Shown here piece after piece: positions 8,340-15,775 of a stretch of DNA of 19,181 nucleotides (position 1 is its first letter; every line of letters begins with the position of its first letter). The DNA comes from an uncultured bacterium (lineage in GTDB: Bacteria; Actinomycetota; Coriobacteriia; Coriobacteriales; Eggerthellaceae). The stretch spans positions 1 to 19,181 of the forward strand of contig CAJMPP010000036.1 of the NCBI GenBank assembly GCA_905215325.1. Direction: 5' to 3'. A program made the position numbers and the translations under genes. Below the pieces are notes generated by a model. That model was not told the origin of the DNA, did no database searches, and was given only the letters and a program-made list of their open reading frames with translations.

Positions 8340-8780
8340 ATGGCATATTTCGCGAAATCGCCGTGGGTCATCCACTACGATGCCTCAAGCTGCAACGGCT
8401 GCGACATCGAGGTTTTGGCGGCGCTGTGCCCGGGCTTCGACGCCGAGCGCTTCGGCGTGATCAACACCGGCAACCCCAAGCACGCCGACATCTTCCTGGT
8501 CACGGGCAGCGTCAACGAGCAGAACATCACGGTCGTCAAGGAGATCTACGAGCAGATGCTCGAGCCGAAGGTGGTCGTGGCGTGCGGCATCTGCGCATGC
8601 TCCGGCGGCATCTTCCATGATTGCTATAACGTCATCGGCGGCGTCGACCAGGCCATCCCCGTCGACGTGTACGCTCCGGGCTGCGCGGTGCGCCCCGAGG
8701 CCATCATCGATGCGGTCGTCGAGGCCGTGGGCATCTTGGAGGAGAAGCGCGCCGCCATGAAGAACGGGAAGGAGGCTTAA
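8340..8780 (+). CDS. echC: Ech hydrogenase small subunit C, NuoB-like iron-sulfur protein
   Basis: 146-residue small subunit that carries the [4Fe-4S] cluster proximal to the Ni-Fe site. The expected cysteines are present: Cys18 and Cys21 (SSCNGCDIE), Cys87 within CGICACSGG (82-90), and Cys115 in APGCAVRPEAI. In most NuoB-like proteins the last motif is PGCPP or PGCPPRPE; here Ala-Val replaces Pro-Pro, a minor departure that leaves the ligand in place. The length fits the compact group 4 small subunits, which lack the N-terminal flavodoxin-like extension of other [NiFe] hydrogenases. An AAGGAGG ribosome site before the ATG overlaps the end of echB, consistent with translational coupling. Confidence 0.93.
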   Translation: MAYFAKSPWVIHYDASSCNGCDIEVLAALCPGFDAERFGVINTGNPKHADIFLVTGSVNEQNITVVKEIYEQMLEPKVVVACGICACSGGIFHDCYNVIGGVDQAIPVDVYAPGCAVRPEAIIDAVVEAVGILEEKRAAMKNGKEA

Positions 8781-8786
8781 AACGCC

Positions 8787-9833
8787 ATGGCAATACCCGC
8801 ACAGTACCAGGAGATCTCGGTCGAGGGCCTGCCCGCCTTGTCCGAGCGCATGCAGACCGAGGGCCACCGTTTCGTGCAGTTGCTCGCCGTCAACACCGAA
8901 GCCGGCATCGACGTGCAGTACACGTTCATGAAAGACGGCGTGCTCGAGGTCTTCACCATCAAGGGCGTCACGCCCGAGACTCCCATCCCCAGCATCACCG
9001 ACCGCTTTATCGCGGCGTTCGTGTTCGAGAACGAGATCCACGACCTGTTCGGCGTGAACGTCCGCGACATCGCCATCGATTTCGGCGGCAACTTCTACGT
9101 GACGGCGCAGCCCACCCCCATGACCATCATCTCGCCGGCTCAGAAGGCCGCCCGCGAGAAGGCCAAGAAGGCTGCGGCGGCCAAGGCCGAGCGCGCCCGT
9201 CAGGCTGCGGCGGCCAACGCAAGCTTCGTCACGTCCCACCCCGACGCCAAGGGCAAGGTGTCCGGCGTGGCCCCTTCTGCCAACGTCGAGGACATCGAGC
9301 TGAAGATGGCAGGCGCCGACCCCGAGAAGATCGCCCGCGTCAAGGCTGCGCTCGCCGCTAAGGCGAAGCGCGCCGAGGCCGAGGCGCAGGCCGCCCGCCC
9401 GCAGGTGTACGACGAGGCGCTCGAGGCCAAGCTTGCCGCCATGGACCCGGAGAAGGCAGCCAAGGTTCGCGCGGCAATGGCCGCAAAGGCCAAGCTCTCG
9501 GGCATGGAGCCTGAGAGGGCCCAGGCTGTTCGCGGGGCGCTTGCCAACGAGGCGAAGCTGGAAAGCCAGCGGGCCACCGGCCAGGCCACGGCCCAGCAGC
9601 AGGCCGAGCTCGACGCCAAGCTTGCCCAGCTCGACCCCGAGAAGGCCGCCAAGGTGCGCGCTGCGCTTGATGCGCGCGCTCGCCAGGAAACCGCTCAGGC
9701 CGAGCGCGATGAGAAGGTCGCCGTGCTCGAGGAGCGTTTGAAGAACATGGATCCCGAGAAGGCCGCCAAGGTGCGCGCCGCGTTCGAGGAGAAGCAGCGC
9801 CAAGCGCAGGAAAACGGAAAGGCTGGTGAATAG
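8787..9833 (+). CDS. echD: Ech hydrogenase subunit D (NuoC-like) with a long repetitive C-terminal extension
   Basis: 348-residue protein. Residues 1 to about 110 form the NuoC/30-kDa-like domain with the family signature FENEIHDLFGVNV (80-92). It is a structural subunit of the peripheral arm that contacts the large subunit and binds no cofactor. This part matches the usual EchD size. The rest is unusual: about 230 extra residues, first a basic Ala/Lys stretch (about 118-142), then a Ser/Gly/Pro linker (145-168), then a charged, Ala-rich, probably helical region with five copies of a D/E-P-E-K/R-A-x-x-V-R/K-A/G-A motif. The extension is in frame, unbroken and has the same GC-rich codon use as its neighbours, so it is not a frameshift artefact. 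The ribosome site GGAGG overlaps the echC stop region. Function of the tail is unknown; docking, oligomerisation or a protein scaffold are possibilities. Confidence 0.88.
   Translation: MAIPAQYQEISVEGLPALSERMQTEGHRFVQLLAVNTEAGIDVQYTFMKDGVLEVFTIKGVTPETPIPSITDRFIAAFVFENEIHDLFGVNVRDIAIDFGGNFYVTAQPTPMTIISPAQKAAREKAKKAAAAKAERARQAAAANASFVTSHPDAKGKVSGVAPSANVEDIELKMAGADPEKIARVKAALAAKAKRAEAEAQAARPQVYDEALEAKLAAMDPEKAAKVRAAMAAKAKLSGMEPERAQAVRGALANEAKLESQRATGQATAQQQAELDAKLAQLDPEKAAKVRAALDARARQETAQAERDEKVAVLEERLKNMDPEKAAKVRAAFEEKQRQAQENGKAGE
9315..9782 (+). repeat. Five-copy DPEKAAKVRAA-type repeat in the EchD tail
   Basis: Motif copies begin with Asp/Glu at EchD residues 178, 220, 241, 283 and 322, so the steps are 42, 21, 42 and 39 residues, close to multiples of 21. 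Examples are ADPEKIARVKAA, MDPEKAAKVRAA, MEPERAQAVRGA and LDPEKAAKVRAA. The last two copies share an identical 26-base DNA stretch (9636-9661 and 9753-9778, 117 bases apart), which suggests a fairly recent internal duplication or ongoing conversion. Each unit would form a short helix capped by Asp-Pro. Confidence 0.85.
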
Positions 9834-9834
9834 C

Positions 9835-10923
9835 ATGGGAAAGGCAACCGTCATCCCCTTCGGGCCGCAGCATCCGGTTCTCCCCGAGCCGCTTCACCTG
9901 GACCTCGTCGTCGAGGACGAGAAGGTCATCGAGGCGATGCCCCAGATCGGCTTCGTGCATCGCGGCCTTGAGAAGCTCGTGGAAACGCGCGACTACAACC
10001 AGTTCATCTACGTAGCCGAGCGCATCTGCGGCATCTGCGCCTTCGGACACTCCATGGGCTATGCTGAAACGGTCGAGCAGCTCATGGGCGTTGAGGTCCC
10101 CGACAGGGCCCAGGCGCTGCGCGTCATGTGGCATGAGCTCTCGCGTATCCACTCGCATGTCTTGTGGCTCGGCCTTGCCGCCGACGCCTTCGGCTTCGAA
10201 AGCCTGTTCATGCACTGCTGGCGCCTACGCGAGCGCGTGCTCGATATCTTCGAGAAGACCACCGGAGGCCGCGTCATCTTCTCCGTGGTCAAGGTCGGTG
10301 GCGTGGTGCGCGATGTCGACGATGCCATGTTCGCCTACATCAAGCAGGTCCTCCAAGGCCTGAAGGACGATTATCGTCAGATCATGAACACGTTCCTCAC
10401 CGACACTTCGGTGAAAAACCGCCTGGTGGGCGTCGGCTACGTCAGCCATGACGACGCCGTCGCGGAAAGCATGGTCGGTCCGTTCGGCCGCGCTTCGGGC
10501 GTGAACTACGATGTCCGTATGCTCGGCAACGGCTGGTACGGCAAGCTCTCCGAGTTCCAGCCCATCCTGTCCAATGACGGCGACTGCTACGCTCGCGCGC
10601 ACGTTCGTTGCCTTGAGGTGCTGCAGTCCATCGACATCATCGAAGAGGTCATCTCCCGCATGCCCGCCGGCGATATCGAGGTGAAGGTCAAGGGCAATCC
10701 CGCCGATGGCGCCGAGGCTTGCGGCGTGCTCGAGCAGCCTCGCGGCGAGTGCTACTACTACGCTCGCGGCAACGGCACGAAGTTCTTGGAGCGCATGCGC
10801 ATGCGCACGCCAACCTCTCAGAACATCGCAGGTATGACCATCGCCCTGAAGGGCTGCGATCTGGCCGATGTGAACAACATCATCCTGACCATCGACCCTT
10901 GCATCAGCTGCACGGAAAGGTAG
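9835..10923 (+). CDS. echE: Ech hydrogenase large subunit E, catalytic [NiFe] subunit
   Basis: 362-residue NuoD-like large subunit that holds the Ni-Fe active site, where protons are reduced with electrons from ferredoxin. Both metal-binding motifs are intact: RICGICAFGHS with Cys65 and Cys68, and DPCISCTER at the C-terminus with Cys356 and Cys359. This separates it from complex I NuoD, which lacks them. The coding region ends three residues after the last ligand, so there is no long peptide for maturation-protease removal, as is known for some Ech-type enzymes. The ATG at 9835 is preferred because translation then begins MGKATVIPFGPQHPVLPEP, the normal EchE start; a GTG at 9826 in frame would add three residues and overlap echD by 8 bases. 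No hyp maturation genes are in the window. Confidence 0.94.
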   Translation: MGKATVIPFGPQHPVLPEPLHLDLVVEDEKVIEAMPQIGFVHRGLEKLVETRDYNQFIYVAERICGICAFGHSMGYAETVEQLMGVEVPDRAQALRVMWHELSRIHSHVLWLGLAADAFGFESLFMHCWRLRERVLDIFEKTTGGRVIFSVVKVGGVVRDVDDAMFAYIKQVLQGLKDDYRQIMNTFLTDTSVKNRLVGVGYVSHDDAVAESMVGPFGRASGVNYDVRMLGNGWYGKLSEFQPILSNDGDCYARAHVRCLEVLQSIDIIEEVISRMPAGDIEVKVKGNPADGAEACGVLEQPRGECYYYARGNGTKFLERMRMRTPTSQNIAGMTIALKGCDLADVNNIILTIDPCISCTER

Positions 10924-10927
10924 AGCG

Positions 10928-11308
10928 ATGAGCGGATTCAAACTTGGAAAAATGACGTTCGGCTCGCTGTTCAAGAAGCCCGAGACCGTGCTGTATCCCG
11001 TGGTGAAACCTGAGCCTCCTGCGGGCTTGAAAGGTCATGTGGCGGTCGACGAATCCACCTGCATCCTGTGCAGCCTATGCGTGAAGCGCTGCCCTTGCGG
11101 CGCCATCGAGGTTGACAAAAAGGCCCGTACCTGGGCCATCGACCACTTTCGCTGCGTCCAATGCGGCAGCTGCACCTATGAATGCCCCAAAGGCAGCTTG
11201 ACCATGCTGCCCACCTACGAGACCGTCTCACGGGAAAAGCGCGTGCACACCGTCACCATCCCCGAGCAGCCCAAAGCCGCTCCCAAACGTGAAGATGCCG
11301 GTGAATAG
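10928..11308 (+). CDS. echF: Ech hydrogenase subunit F, 2[4Fe-4S] ferredoxin-like protein
   Basis: 126-residue NuoI-like electron-transfer subunit that passes electrons from soluble ferredoxin towards EchC. Two complete cluster motifs are visible: Cys45, 48, 51 and 55 (CILCSLCVKRC) and Cys76, 79, 82 and 86 (CVQCGSCTYEC). An additional Cys57 follows the first motif. The N-terminal 40 residues are a Pro-rich lead typical of EchF/HycF proteins. The last gene of the operon, it starts 4 bases after echE, with GGAAAGG upstream. Its Lys/Glu-rich tail (from about 100) is hydrophilic and has no known role. Confidence 0.93.
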   Translation: MSGFKLGKMTFGSLFKKPETVLYPVVKPEPPAGLKGHVAVDESTCILCSLCVKRCPCGAIEVDKKARTWAIDHFRCVQCGSCTYECPKGSLTMLPTYETVSREKRVHTVTIPEQPKAAPKREDAGE

Positions 11309-11326
11309 GTAGCCCAACCGTAACCT

Positions 11327-11352
11327 TTGGATACGCGGTAGGTTAGTATAAT
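11327..11352 (+). promoter_or_regulatory. Probable promoter for pgsA-vanW unit
   Basis: TATAAT at 11347-11352 is a perfect -10 box. The -35 element is poor, best seen as TTGGAT or TTTGGA around 11326-11332 at 15-16 base spacing. Transcription would begin near 11359, about 64 bases before the pgsA ATG and just before the GC hairpin at 11369-11390. Confidence 0.5.
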
Positions 11353-11368
11353 CGCATTCGAACTTGCG

Positions 11369-11390
11369 CGGGGCGCTTTCGGGCGCCCCG
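11369..11390 (+). terminator. GC-rich hairpin between echF and pgsA (terminator or leader hairpin)
   Basis: CGGGGCGC (11369-11376) pairs with GCGCCCCG (11383-11390) around TTTCGG, an 8-bp all-GC stem. The following bases (TCTTGCGTTG) have only a loose T run. It could end the ech transcript, but it also sits downstream of a good -10 box and would then be in the pgsA leader. Confidence 0.5.
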
Positions 11391-11422
11391 TCTTGCGTTG
11401 CAGGCCACGGGGTAGGGAACAC

Positions 11423-12067
11423 ATGTCATCTCAGAAAAGCGAAGCGGTCACTAACCGCATCTTCACCATTCCCAACGTTATATCATTCATCAGATTGTGC
11501 ATGGTGCCGGTGTACATGGTGCTGTTGCTCAACGGCTACGATCTACTCGCCACGTTCATGTTCGCGCTGGCGGCAGGCACCGATTGGATCGACGGCCAGC
11601 TTGCGCGGCGTACGAACTGCGTGTCGAAGCTCGGGCAGCTTCTCGACCCTGCGGTGGACAGGATCCTTATGAGCTGCGGCGTCATCGGCCTTATGCTCGT
11701 GGGCCGTTTGCCTATCTGGATCGTCGTCGTCGTTCTGGGGCGTGATCTGATGCTTCTCGTCGGGGGAGCGTATCTGCTGAAGCGTTATCACGAGCGCGTC
11801 GCCGTCATCTATCCCGGCAAGGTGGCCACCACGTTTCTGTTCGTCGGGTTCGCTGGCCTGTTGCTGAACATGCCGCTCATCGGCGGGCTTGGCTGGTTCG
11901 AAGCCTCCTGGTTGCCGGGCTTCAGCTCCGATGCATGCTCCTGGGGCATTTGGTTCGTGTACGCCGGCTTGCTGCTGGGCCTGTTCACCACGCTGTATTA
12001 CGTGTTGGCCGGGTACCGCAAGATGCAGAAGGCCCGCCGGCTTGAGGCGAAAGGGCTCGTAAAGTGA
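11423..12067 (+). CDS. pgsA: CDP-diacylglycerol-glycerol-3-phosphate 3-phosphatidyltransferase (PgsA-type)
   Basis: 214-residue integral membrane enzyme of the CDP-alcohol phosphatidyltransferase family. It probably condenses CDP-diacylglycerol with glycerol-3-phosphate to phosphatidylglycerophosphate, the first committed step to phosphatidylglycerol and cardiolipin. The complete family signature D-G-x2-A-R-x8-G-x3-D-x3-D is present: Asp57, Gly58, Ala61, Arg62, Gly71, Asp75 and Asp79. The N-terminal FTIPNVISFIRLCMVPV is typical of PgsA. About five to six hydrophobic segments are visible. The ATG at 11423 is chosen over an upstream in-frame start at 11393 because GGGTAGGG precedes it and the family N-terminus then fits. 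The stop overlaps the start of the next gene. Other CDP-alcohol transferases (cardiolipin or inositol phosphate type) are less likely but not excluded. Confidence 0.85.
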   Translation: MSSQKSEAVTNRIFTIPNVISFIRLCMVPVYMVLLLNGYDLLATFMFALAAGTDWIDGQLARRTNCVSKLGQLLDPAVDRILMSCGVIGLMLVGRLPIWIVVVVLGRDLMLLVGGAYLLKRYHERVAVIYPGKVATTFLFVGFAGLLLNMPLIGGLGWFEASWLPGFSSDACSWGIWFVYAGLLLGLFTTLYYVLAGYRKMQKARRLEAKGLVK

Positions 12068-14391
12068 GTGCTCCGCAGCATAGCAGGTCTTCGCGAGCGA
12101 GTGCTTCACGCCCTGGTTCGCAAACGCGTGCAGGCGATCGGGCCCGCGTCAGCGCCGGAAGGCCCAGGCGCAACGACGGATCGCCTCGCCATTCGTCCGC
12201 GCGTCCTTCCAGCAGAGCCGATTCTTCGCGTGCTTCCAGACAAGCGAATAGAACGTCATCGACGGCCCGAACCGCTCAGCGGTCGGGTCGTCGCGCGCGT
12301 TCGGCGGCTCCCGAACGTTCGGGCGTGCAGCCAAGCCTGTGGACCAAGGAGCAGCGCGCCTCTGCGCGTCCCTCCGGCGCGCGCGATCGCGGGCAAGCTC
12401 GATCTGGCGGCGGGACTGCTTTTCTGTCAGCTGCCGGAAGCGTGCTTTCTTGGCTTTTCGGCGTTCTTGTCACCCTTGTCCGCGTTATCGGGCGCGTGCT
12501 CGGCGTCTTGCTGCGCGCGTGGTTGCGGCTGGTGCAGAAGAGCAAGCCCGCGCTTATCGCGTCGTTGTGCGCTATCGCGCTCGTCATCGTCTGCACCGTC
12601 GATGGGGTCTCCCATGCCGGTCGTGTCTACTCCGGCGTCAAAGTCGGCGATATCGACGTATCCGGGCTGAATGCCGAAGAAATCGAGCAAGCGCTCGACC
12701 AAGCGTATGCACAGCCGCTTCAGCAGGCTAGCGCCACGGTGTTCGCTTCGGACGAGGCTGCGCAGCAGACCGACGAGGCCGCTGCGGCGAAAAACCAGCA
12801 GGATGCGGCGCTTGCCGAGCAGATGGCGGTGGACGAGGCCATGGCCTCGAAGCAGGCATGGCAGACCACCGGCGGCGAGCTCGGGGCATCGTTGGATCCC
12901 GGTCAGCTTGCCCAGCAGGCTCTTGCCGTCGGGCGTTCCGATGGCGGCGTGCTTGCGCGCATGGGCGCGGGTTTGTTCGGCAAGCGCATAGAGGTAGAGC
13001 CTTCCTTCGACGAAGGGGCGCTTGAAGAGTTCGCTTCGGGCATCGATGCGGCTATCGGGCAGGCCCGCGTGGACTACGATGTGAAGGTTTCCGGCGGTGT
13101 GGCTTACGTGGTGCAGGGCAATGACGGATGGGAGGTCGACCGGCAAACGCTGGCCGGCCTTCTCAGCGATGCCATGCTCGGAGCCTCCGACGGACGTATC
13201 GTCGCGCATACCGAGTACGCTCCTGTGCGCATATCGTCCGAAGCCGCGACCCAGGTAGCCCAGGACGTCACCGCGGCGCTCGCCGGCGGGGCGCGTTTCC
13301 AGTTCGATGGGCATACGTGGCAGGCAACCGCGTCCGAGATCGGCGCCTGGGTGTCCACCTGCGTGGAGCAGGCGGGGGATGGCTGGCGTTTGCGCCCCTA
13401 TATCGACCAACAGCTTTCCAAGTCGGCCATGGCATCGGGTATCCGCCAGGCTGAGGGCGATTCGCTCTCAGGCATCGGTTTTGAAACCGATGGGTCCGGC
13501 CAGGTGAGCGTCACCACCGACGGGCAAGGCAAGCTCCCCGATGTGTCGGATGCCGCCGATGCGCTTTCTTCCGCGCTGTTCGGGCAAGTAGATGGCGTTG
13601 CTCCGGCGCAGCAGACTCCGGTGATCGCGGTCGATGCCGAAGATATGCCTCGGCGCCTGACTTTCCAGGAAGCTGTCGATAAAGGCGTGGTCGGCCCCAT
13701 AGGTACCTTCACCACCACGTACACCACGGGCCAAGGCACCGAGAACCGCAACCACAATATCGAGCTGGTCTCCCAGATACTCGACAACTCCATCTGCAAA
13801 TCCGGCGAGACGTGGTCGTACAACGGGACCACGGGGGATTGCAACGAGGAGAAGGGATTCCTGGGAGCGGGCGCCATCATCGACGGAGAGTACACCGATT
13901 CGGTGGGTGGCGGCATATGCCAGGTTGCCACCACGGTGTTCGATGCGGTTTACGAGTCCGGTCTTCCCGTCGTCGAGCGTCACAACCATTCGCTCTATAT
14001 CGCCAGCTATCCCGCTGGACGTGATGCGGCCGTCTCGTACCCCGAACTTGACCTTGTGTGGCGAAACGACACCGCAAGCGATGTTTTGGTAAAGGTTTCC
14101 ACCCAAGTCGGGTCGGTAACCGCTACACTGTATGGAGTCGATCCCGGCTATCAGGTAACCACCGAAACCGGTCAATGGGAAGCGGGCAAGAAGTATTCCA
14201 CCACCACCAAAGTGGACGATACCCTAGCGCCGGGCACCAGCTACGTGAAAACGCGCGGCACCGACGGTTCGACCATCGAGGTGACGCGTACGGTCAAGGA
14301 CGTGAACGGAAACATCGTGCGCCAAGACCTGTTCGCCAGCGTGTACGATCCCATCAACGAGGTTATCTTGAAGGGTCCGGATCGAAGCTAG
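12064..14391 (+). CDS. VanW-family membrane protein with peptidoglycan-binding-like and G5-like domains
   Basis: 775-residue envelope protein. The GTG at 12064 overlaps the pgsA stop by 4 bases (GTGA), pointing to coupled translation. Residues 1 to about 115 are a Ser/Arg/Ala-rich, presumably disordered and cytoplasmic tail. Two hydrophobic segments follow (about 120-152 and 162-180). Next come YoaR-like peptidoglycan-binding domains, starting at YSGVKVGDIDVSGL (about 191) and interrupted by an Ala/Gln-rich insertion around 220-270. The VanW domain is at about 548-680, with GGGICQVATTVFDAVYESG and HNHS (640-643). The last 75 residues resemble a G5 domain. VanW proteins occur in glycopeptide-resistance clusters and widely in Gram-positive bacteria, and their biochemical role is unsettled. 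There are no vanA/vanH/vanX genes here, so resistance should not be inferred; a cell-wall role is likely. Confidence 0.85.
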   Translation: MSAPQHSRSSRASASRPGSQTRAGDRARVSAGRPRRNDGSPRHSSARPSSRADSSRASRQANRTSSTARTAQRSGRRARSAAPERSGVQPSLWTKEQRASARPSGARDRGQARSGGGTAFLSAAGSVLSWLFGVLVTLVRVIGRVLGVLLRAWLRLVQKSKPALIASLCAIALVIVCTVDGVSHAGRVYSGVKVGDIDVSGLNAEEIEQALDQAYAQPLQQASATVFASDEAAQQTDEAAAAKNQQDAALAEQMAVDEAMASKQAWQTTGGELGASLDPGQLAQQALAVGRSDGGVLARMGAGLFGKRIEVEPSFDEGALEEFASGIDAAIGQARVDYDVKVSGGVAYVVQGNDGWEVDRQTLAGLLSDAMLGASDGRIVAHTEYAPVRISSEAATQVAQDVTAALAGGARFQFDGHTWQATASEIGAWVSTCVEQAGDGWRLRPYIDQQLSKSAMASGIRQAEGDSLSGIGFETDGSGQVSVTTDGQGKLPDVSDAADALSSALFGQVDGVAPAQQTPVIAVDAEDMPRRLTFQEAVDKGVVGPIGTFTTTYTTGQGTENRNHNIELVSQILDNSICKSGETWSYNGTTGDCNEEKGFLGAGAIIDGEYTDSVGGGICQVATTVFDAVYESGLPVVERHNHSLYIASYPAGRDAAVSYPELDLVWRNDTASDVLVKVSTQVGSVTATLYGVDPGYQVTTETGQWEAGKKYSTTTKVDDTLAPGTSYVKTRGTDGSTIEVTRTVKDVNGNIVRQDLFASVYDPINEVILKGPDRS

Positions 14392-14468
14392 CGGGTTACT
14401 TCATATATAAGCGGCGATACGCGCCCACCGCACGCCAGGCGCCGCGCACAAAGAAAGGTAAAAGAAAG

Positions 14469-15770
14469 GTGTACTTCCAGCCGGAAATCGAAACGATGTC
14501 ACGTGAGGAGCTGCGCGACCTGCAGCTCGAGCGCATGAAGTGGTGCGTGCGGTATACGTACGACAACGTCCCTTTCTATCAGAAGAGCTTCAGGGACGCC
14601 GGCGTCGAACCGGGCGACCTGAAAACGCTCGAAGACATCACGAAGTTCCCGTTCGTTCTCAAGCAGGACATGCGCGACAACTACCCTGACGGGTTGTTCG
14701 CCGTGCCGCGATCGAAGGTCGTACGCCTTCATGCCTCATCCGGCACTACCGGTCAGGCCACGGTCGTCGGGTGCACGGAAAACGATTTGAAGCATTGGGG
14801 CGAGTGCTTTGCGCGCGGTCTTGCCATCTGCGATTGCGACGAGAACGCCACCATGCAGATCGCCTACGGCTATGGCCTGTTCACCGGCGGCCTGGGCGCT
14901 CACAGGGGCGGCGAAACCGCTGGCTGCGCGGTCATCCCCATTTCCTCGGGCAACACCAAGCGTCAAATCCAGATGCTTAAGGATATGGAGGTCGATGTGC
15001 TGGCGTGCACGCCGTCCTATGCCTTGCATATCGCCGACACCGCTATCGAGATGGGCATCAACCCCGCAACCGACCTGAAGGTTCGCGCCGGCATCTTCGG
15101 CGCCGAGCCCTGCAGCCAGGGCATGCGCGACGAGATCGCCGAGAAGCTGGGCGTGCAGTACTGCGACGTCTACGGCTTGTCGGAGGTCATGGGCCCGGGC
15201 GTGGCCTTCGAGTGCAAGGAGATGAGCGGCCTGCACCTGGCCGAGGATCACTTCTTCGCCGAGATCATCGATCCCGACACTCTGCAGCCGGTGCCCGATG
15301 GGCAGTACGGCGAGCTGGTGTTCACCACGCTCACGCGCGAGTGCTGCCCGCTTGTGCGCTATCGCACGCGCGACATCACGCGCATCATCTCCAAGCCTTG
15401 CGCCTGCGGCCGCACGCATCGCAAGATCGATCGCATCATCGGCCGTTCCGACGACATGCTCATCCTGCGCGGCGTGAACGTGTTCCCGTCCCAGATCGAG
15501 CAGGTTCTCACCGGCTTCCCCGAGATCGCCACGCAATACCAGATCATCCTGACTACGCGTGGCCCGCTCGACCACGTGGAGCTGCGCGTCGAGACCGTGC
15601 CCGAGTTCCCGTTCGACGAGATCCGCAAGCTCGAAGCGCTCAAGAAGCGTCTGGCCACCGAGCTCAAGGGCAACCTGCAGATCGCCGTGGACATCAAGCT
15701 CGTCGAGCCTAAGTCCATCGAGCGCAGCGAGGGCAAGGCAAAGCGCATCATCGACCTGCGAAAGGAGTAA
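14469..15770 (+). CDS. paaK: Phenylacetate-CoA ligase-type adenylate-forming enzyme
   Basis: 433-residue AMP-forming aryl-acetate CoA ligase, activating phenylacetate or a related arylacetate via an acyl-adenylate. The frame is open from 14058 inside the VanW gene, but the GTG at 14469 is chosen: AAAGG lies about 10 bases upstream, and the start VYFQPEIETMSREEL matches the usual family N-terminus. The ATP-binding loop is SSGTTG (90-95). The C-terminal hinge region GRSDDMLILRGVNVFPSQIE (325-344) is characteristic of PaaK. Cys311 and Cys313 (CACGR) precede it, as is common in this group. The length is typical. It sits 77 bases after vanW and 5 before an ACT-domain gene. This ligase-ACT pairing next to indolepyruvate:ferredoxin oxidoreductase is known in anaerobes and archaea and points to aromatic amino acid catabolism rather than the aerobic paa pathway, none of whose other genes is present. 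Confidence 0.88.
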   Translation: MYFQPEIETMSREELRDLQLERMKWCVRYTYDNVPFYQKSFRDAGVEPGDLKTLEDITKFPFVLKQDMRDNYPDGLFAVPRSKVVRLHASSGTTGQATVVGCTENDLKHWGECFARGLAICDCDENATMQIAYGYGLFTGGLGAHRGGETAGCAVIPISSGNTKRQIQMLKDMEVDVLACTPSYALHIADTAIEMGINPATDLKVRAGIFGAEPCSQGMRDEIAEKLGVQYCDVYGLSEVMGPGVAFECKEMSGLHLAEDHFFAEIIDPDTLQPVPDGQYGELVFTTLTRECCPLVRYRTRDITRIISKPCACGRTHRKIDRIIGRSDDMLILRGVNVFPSQIEQVLTGFPEIATQYQIILTTRGPLDHVELRVETVPEFPFDEIRKLEALKKRLATELKGNLQIAVDIKLVEPKSIERSEGKAKRIIDLRKE

Positions 15771-15775
15771 GGGCT

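Noticed and set aside
9315..9782. Direct repeats considered as a CRISPR or tandem DNA array
   Set aside because: The spacing is irregular, the units encode an in-frame protein motif, and most copies differ at DNA level.
8385..9854. 489-residue open frame on the minus strand across echC and echD
   Set aside because: It is antisense to two well-supported genes and consists of Leu/Gly/His-rich sequence that mirrors the GC-rich codons and repeats of echD. It has no recognisable domain.
5525..11308. Reading the operon as respiratory complex I (nuo)
   Set aside because: The large subunit has both CxxC Ni-Fe ligand pairs, and there are only six subunits in the Ech order, with no NuoE/F/G, NuoA/J/K or separate NuoM/N genes.
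12427..13410. 327-residue minus-strand open frame opposite the VanW-family gene
   Set aside because: Typical shadow frame of a high-GC gene; no domain, no ribosome site, and the sense strand encodes a recognisable protein.
12064..14391. Glycopeptide resistance cluster suggested by the VanW domain
   Set aside because: No vanA, vanB, vanH, vanX, or vanR/vanS-like gene is next to it; VanW proteins are widespread without resistance.
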